This document shows, piece by piece, positions 4,375-6,267 of a DNA stretch of 6,267 nt (position 1 is the stretch's first letter; the number at the start of each line of letters is the position of its first letter). A model generated the notes under the pieces. That model made no database searches and was not told the origin of the DNA. It saw only the letters and a list, made by a program, of their open reading frames with translations. The position numbers were made by a program, and so were the translations under genes. The stretch is from Clostridia bacterium (GTDB lineage: Bacteria > Bacillota_A > Clostridia > Christensenellales > Aristaeellaceae): NCBI GenBank assembly GCA_017430945.1, contig JAFRMB010000092.1:1-6267 (forward strand), in the 5' to 3' direction.

Positions 4375-6267
4375 GTGAACAAAAAAGTACCCTCGTTGGT
4401 CGTGCTCTGCATCATCTGTCTCGTCGCGGGACTGTTGCTGAGCTTCACCGACAAAATGACCGCTGAGAAGATCGTCCAGCAGGAGGCGATATCAAAAGAA
4501 GCTGCGCGTGCCAGCGTGCTCGATGCGGCAGACCATTTTGATGCGCTCGAACTGCAGGAGAGTCGCTTCAACATGGACAATGCTTATGCCGGTCTGGATG
4601 CAGACGGCAATACCGTTGGCTATGTGGGGCAGACGACGGTCACCGGCTTCGGCGGCCCGATCGAGGTCCTGACCGGACTGGATATGGAAGGCGTCGTCAC
4701 CGGCATCTCCGTCGGCGGCGCGGATTTCTCGGAAACGGCCGGCCTGGGCGCGCTCACCAAGGAGGCAGGTTTCACCGATCAATTCAAGGGAAAGGTACCG
4801 ACATTCACGCTGAACGAGAACGGTGTGGACAGCGTCACCGGCGCTTCCACGTCTTCCCGTGCGGTCATCAGCGGCGTCAACACCGTTTCCAATTATCTGT
4901 ACACGTATGAGCTCGGGCTCCTCGAAGAAGAGACCGAAGTCTACACAGGCGCCACTACCTCGGCTTCTGAAAAGGGCTTCGGCGGCGATGTGACGGTCAC
5001 GATCGGCAAAGCCGCAGACGGCACCATCGAATACCTCTCCATCGACACCCCTGCCGAGACCGACGGTCTCGGAAAGCTTTGCTCCGAAAAGGCGTTTACC
5101 AGCCAGTTTATCGGAAAAGCCGGCCCGTTCACCTATGGTGAAGACGGCATCGAGGCTGTCTCCGGTGCGACGTTCACGTCGACCGCCGCCATCAACGCCA
5201 TCAACACCATCATGGCCGGCGGCGGCACGGAATCGGCTGAACCCGTCTCTACAACGGTCAAGGGCTTCGGCGGCGATGTCACCGTCACCGCAAGGCTGAA
5301 AGCCGACAACTCCATCGAGGCGCTGACCATCGATACGCCAAGTGAGACCGATGGCCTCGGCAAACGCGCGAGCGAACCCGATTTCACCAATCAGTTCATC
5401 GGCAAGATGGCGCCGTTCACCTACGGTGAGGATGGCATCGACGCTCTCGCAGGCGCGACCGTCACCTCTACAGCGGTCATCGACGCCCTGAACGCCATCG
5501 TGCCTGCAGGTGACAAATCCACGCTGCCGGTCGTCGAAGAGGCTCCCACTGAGCCTGAGGTAACTGCCGAGCCCGAGGCGCCTGCAGAGGCAGCTGCTCC
5601 CGCCGAGGCAGTCGTGCTCACCGACGGCACCTACACCGTATCCAAATCAACGGCCTTCAGTACCATCGACGTGGAGGCGACCGTCGAGGGTGGCAAGATC
5701 ACAGACGCGAAGGTCACTTCTGCCGCCATCGAAGGCTCCGTGGACATGCTCACCGACGACAGCCGTGCGCAGTTTGCCCAGCAGATCGTCCACACGCAGG
5801 GCCAGACCGTCGACGCCGTCTCCGGTGTGACGATCTCCTCCGACGCGATCCGCGAGGCGGCCGGCGAGATCCTCGCTCAGGCTTCGGCCAGCGAGGCCGC
5901 GCCCGCAGAGGAAGCCGCACCTGTCGAGGAAGCTCCCGCTGAGGAAGCAGCACCCGTTGAAGAAGCTGCTCCCGCCGAGGCGGTAGCACTCACCGACGGC
6001 ACCTACACTGTTTCCAAATCAACGGCCTTCAGCACCATCGACGTGGAGGCGACCGTCGAGGGCGGCAAGATCACCGACGCGAAGGTCACTTCCGCCGCCA
6101 TCGAGGGCTCTGTGGACATGCTCACTGACGACAGCCGCGCACAGTTTGCCAAGCAGATCGTCGACACGCAGGGCCAGACCGTCGACGCCGTCTCCGGCGT
6201 GACGATCTCCTCCGACGCCATCCGCGAGGCGGCCGGCGAGATCCTCGCTCAGGCTTCGGCCGGCGAG
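4375..6267 (+). CDS. Membrane-anchored multi-FMN protein: three RnfG-like plus at least two FMN_bind domains; runs off the window
   Basis: Open from GTG 4375 to the last base: 631 codons, no stop. Residues 1-4 are NKK-type charged, 5-24 a single membrane helix without a lipobox, as in RnfG. Domain 1 (about 70-175) is RnfG-like: TGFGGPIEVLTG, ETAGLG, FTDQFKGK and DSVTGASTSS, with Ser158 at the flavin acceptor position. Domain 2 (about 200-281; SGATFTS, Thr266) and domain 3 (about 296-377; AGATVTS, Thr362) share about 56 of 81 residues and keep the DGLGK and QFIGK motifs. A Pro/Ala/Glu-rich linker (377-414) leads to domain 4 (415-507; SGVTISS, Thr486), a second such linker (508-538), and domain 5 (539-631; SGVTISS, Thr610), almost identical to domain 4. 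Domains 4 and 5 are the shorter FMN_bind type. If each is flavinylated by the adjacent ApbE, the protein carries five or more covalent FMNs and would act as an electron conduit from the membrane outward, analogous to a multiheme cytochrome. The function is inferred; the domain calls are firm. More repeats may follow. Confidence -1.
   Translation, partial: MNKKVPSLVVLCIICLVAGLLLSFTDKMTAEKIVQQEAISKEAARASVLDAADHFDALELQESRFNMDNAYAGLDADGNTVGYVGQTTVTGFGGPIEVLTGLDMEGVVTGISVGGADFSETAGLGALTKEAGFTDQFKGKVPTFTLNENGVDSVTGASTSSRAVISGVNTVSNYLYTYELGLLEEETEVYTGATTSASEKGFGGDVTVTIGKAADGTIEYLSIDTPAETDGLGKLCSEKAFTSQFIGKAGPFTYGEDGIEAVSGATFTSTAAINAINTIMAGGGTESAEPVSTTVKGFGGDVTVTARLKADNSIEALTIDTPSETDGLGKRASEPDFTNQFIGKMAPFTYGEDGIDALAGATVTSTAVIDALNAIVPAGDKSTLPVVEEAPTEPEVTAEPEAPAEAAAPAEAVVLTDGTYTVSKSTAFSTIDVEATVEGGKITDAKVTSAAIEGSVDMLTDDSRAQFAQQIVHTQGQTVDAVSGVTISSDAIREAAGEILAQASASEAAPAEEAAPVEEAPAEEAAPVEEAAPAEAVALTDGTYTVSKSTAFSTIDVEATVEGGKITDAKVTSAAIEGSVDMLTDDSRAQFAKQIVDTQGQTVDAVSGVTISSDAIREAAGEILAQASAGE
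4972..5502 (+). repeat. Tandem duplication of RnfG-like FMN domains 2 and 3
   Basis: Codons 200-280 and 296-376 of the multi-FMN gene are diverged copies, offset by 288 bases. Both begin KGFGGDVTVT, share ETDGLGK, QFIGK and PFTYGEDGI, and end in a GAT-x-TST acceptor motif. About 56 of 81 residues match, so this duplication is older than that of domains 4 and 5. Confidence -1.
5617..6267 (+). repeat. Near-identical 372-base tandem repeat encoding FMN domains 4 and 5
   Basis: Bases 5617-5895 and 5989-6267 align without gaps over 279 bases with 16 differences by hand count (about 94%). Only 3 of 93 residues change (Gln to Lys, His to Asp, Ser to Gly); the other 13 changes are synonymous. The copies are joined by 93 bases coding a Glu/Ala/Pro/Val linker that is itself a loose repeat of EEAAPV and EEAPA. 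The second copy reaches the window edge, so the array may continue. Confidence -1.

Noticed and set aside
5750..6221. Minus-strand frames opposite the FMN domain repeats
   Set aside because: Arg/Pro- or Ser/Thr-rich antisense translations of the repeat; no start signals or family motifs.
1..6267. CRISPR array, insertion sequence, tRNA or rRNA
   Set aside because: No short spaced direct repeats, transposase motifs, terminal inverted repeats or RNA-gene signatures were seen; the only repeats are coding FMN domain duplications.

Overview
The window looks like a piece of a GC-rich Firmicutes (probably clostridial, anaerobic) chromosome. Reasons: strong GGAGG-type ribosome binding sites, TTG and GTG starts, sigma-A-type promoters, a lipoprotein-type signal, and a NusG-II / Gx-transporter / ApbE / FMN_bind gene set that I know mainly from anaerobic Firmicutes. 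This assignment is inference; there is no rRNA or marker gene here.

Layout. Positions 1-1904 hold the 5' part of a minus-strand gene for an exported flavoprotein reductase: signal peptide, two FMN-binding domains, then an FAD-binding fumarate/urocanate-reductase-type catalytic domain cut by the window edge. Positions 1905-2143 are an AT-rich divergent promoter region with one sigma-A-like promoter facing each way. From 2144 a plus-strand cluster reads: a NusG-domain-II lipoprotein (2144-2572), a Gx-transporter-family membrane protein (2631-3308), apbE for FAD:protein FMN transferase (3337-4338), and a membrane-anchored protein with at least five FMN-binding domains (4375 to beyond 6267). The gaps are 58, 28 and 36 bases with no terminator seen, so this is most simply one operon.

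How it fits together (inference from family knowledge). ApbE, working outside the membrane, would attach FMN to threonines in the GAT motifs of both the multi-domain protein and the divergent reductase. The multi-domain protein has an RnfG-like anchored first domain, two more RnfG-like domains and at least two FMN_bind domains on Pro/Ala/Glu-rich linkers. It looks like a chain of covalent flavins carrying electrons from the membrane outward, possibly to the reductase. The NusG-II and Gx proteins form a pair that recurs beside flavin-based extracellular electron transfer genes (the EetA/EetB pair of Listeria, as I recall). The electron donor (for example an Ndh2 or Rnf complex) is not in the window.

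Most worth a second look: the multi-FMN protein and its unusual acceptor motifs, the altered active site of the reductase, an insertion in the Gx protein, and a codon-bias step inside the reductase gene. Most other long open frames here, including a 625-codon one opposite the reductase gene, are antisense or out-of-frame shadows.
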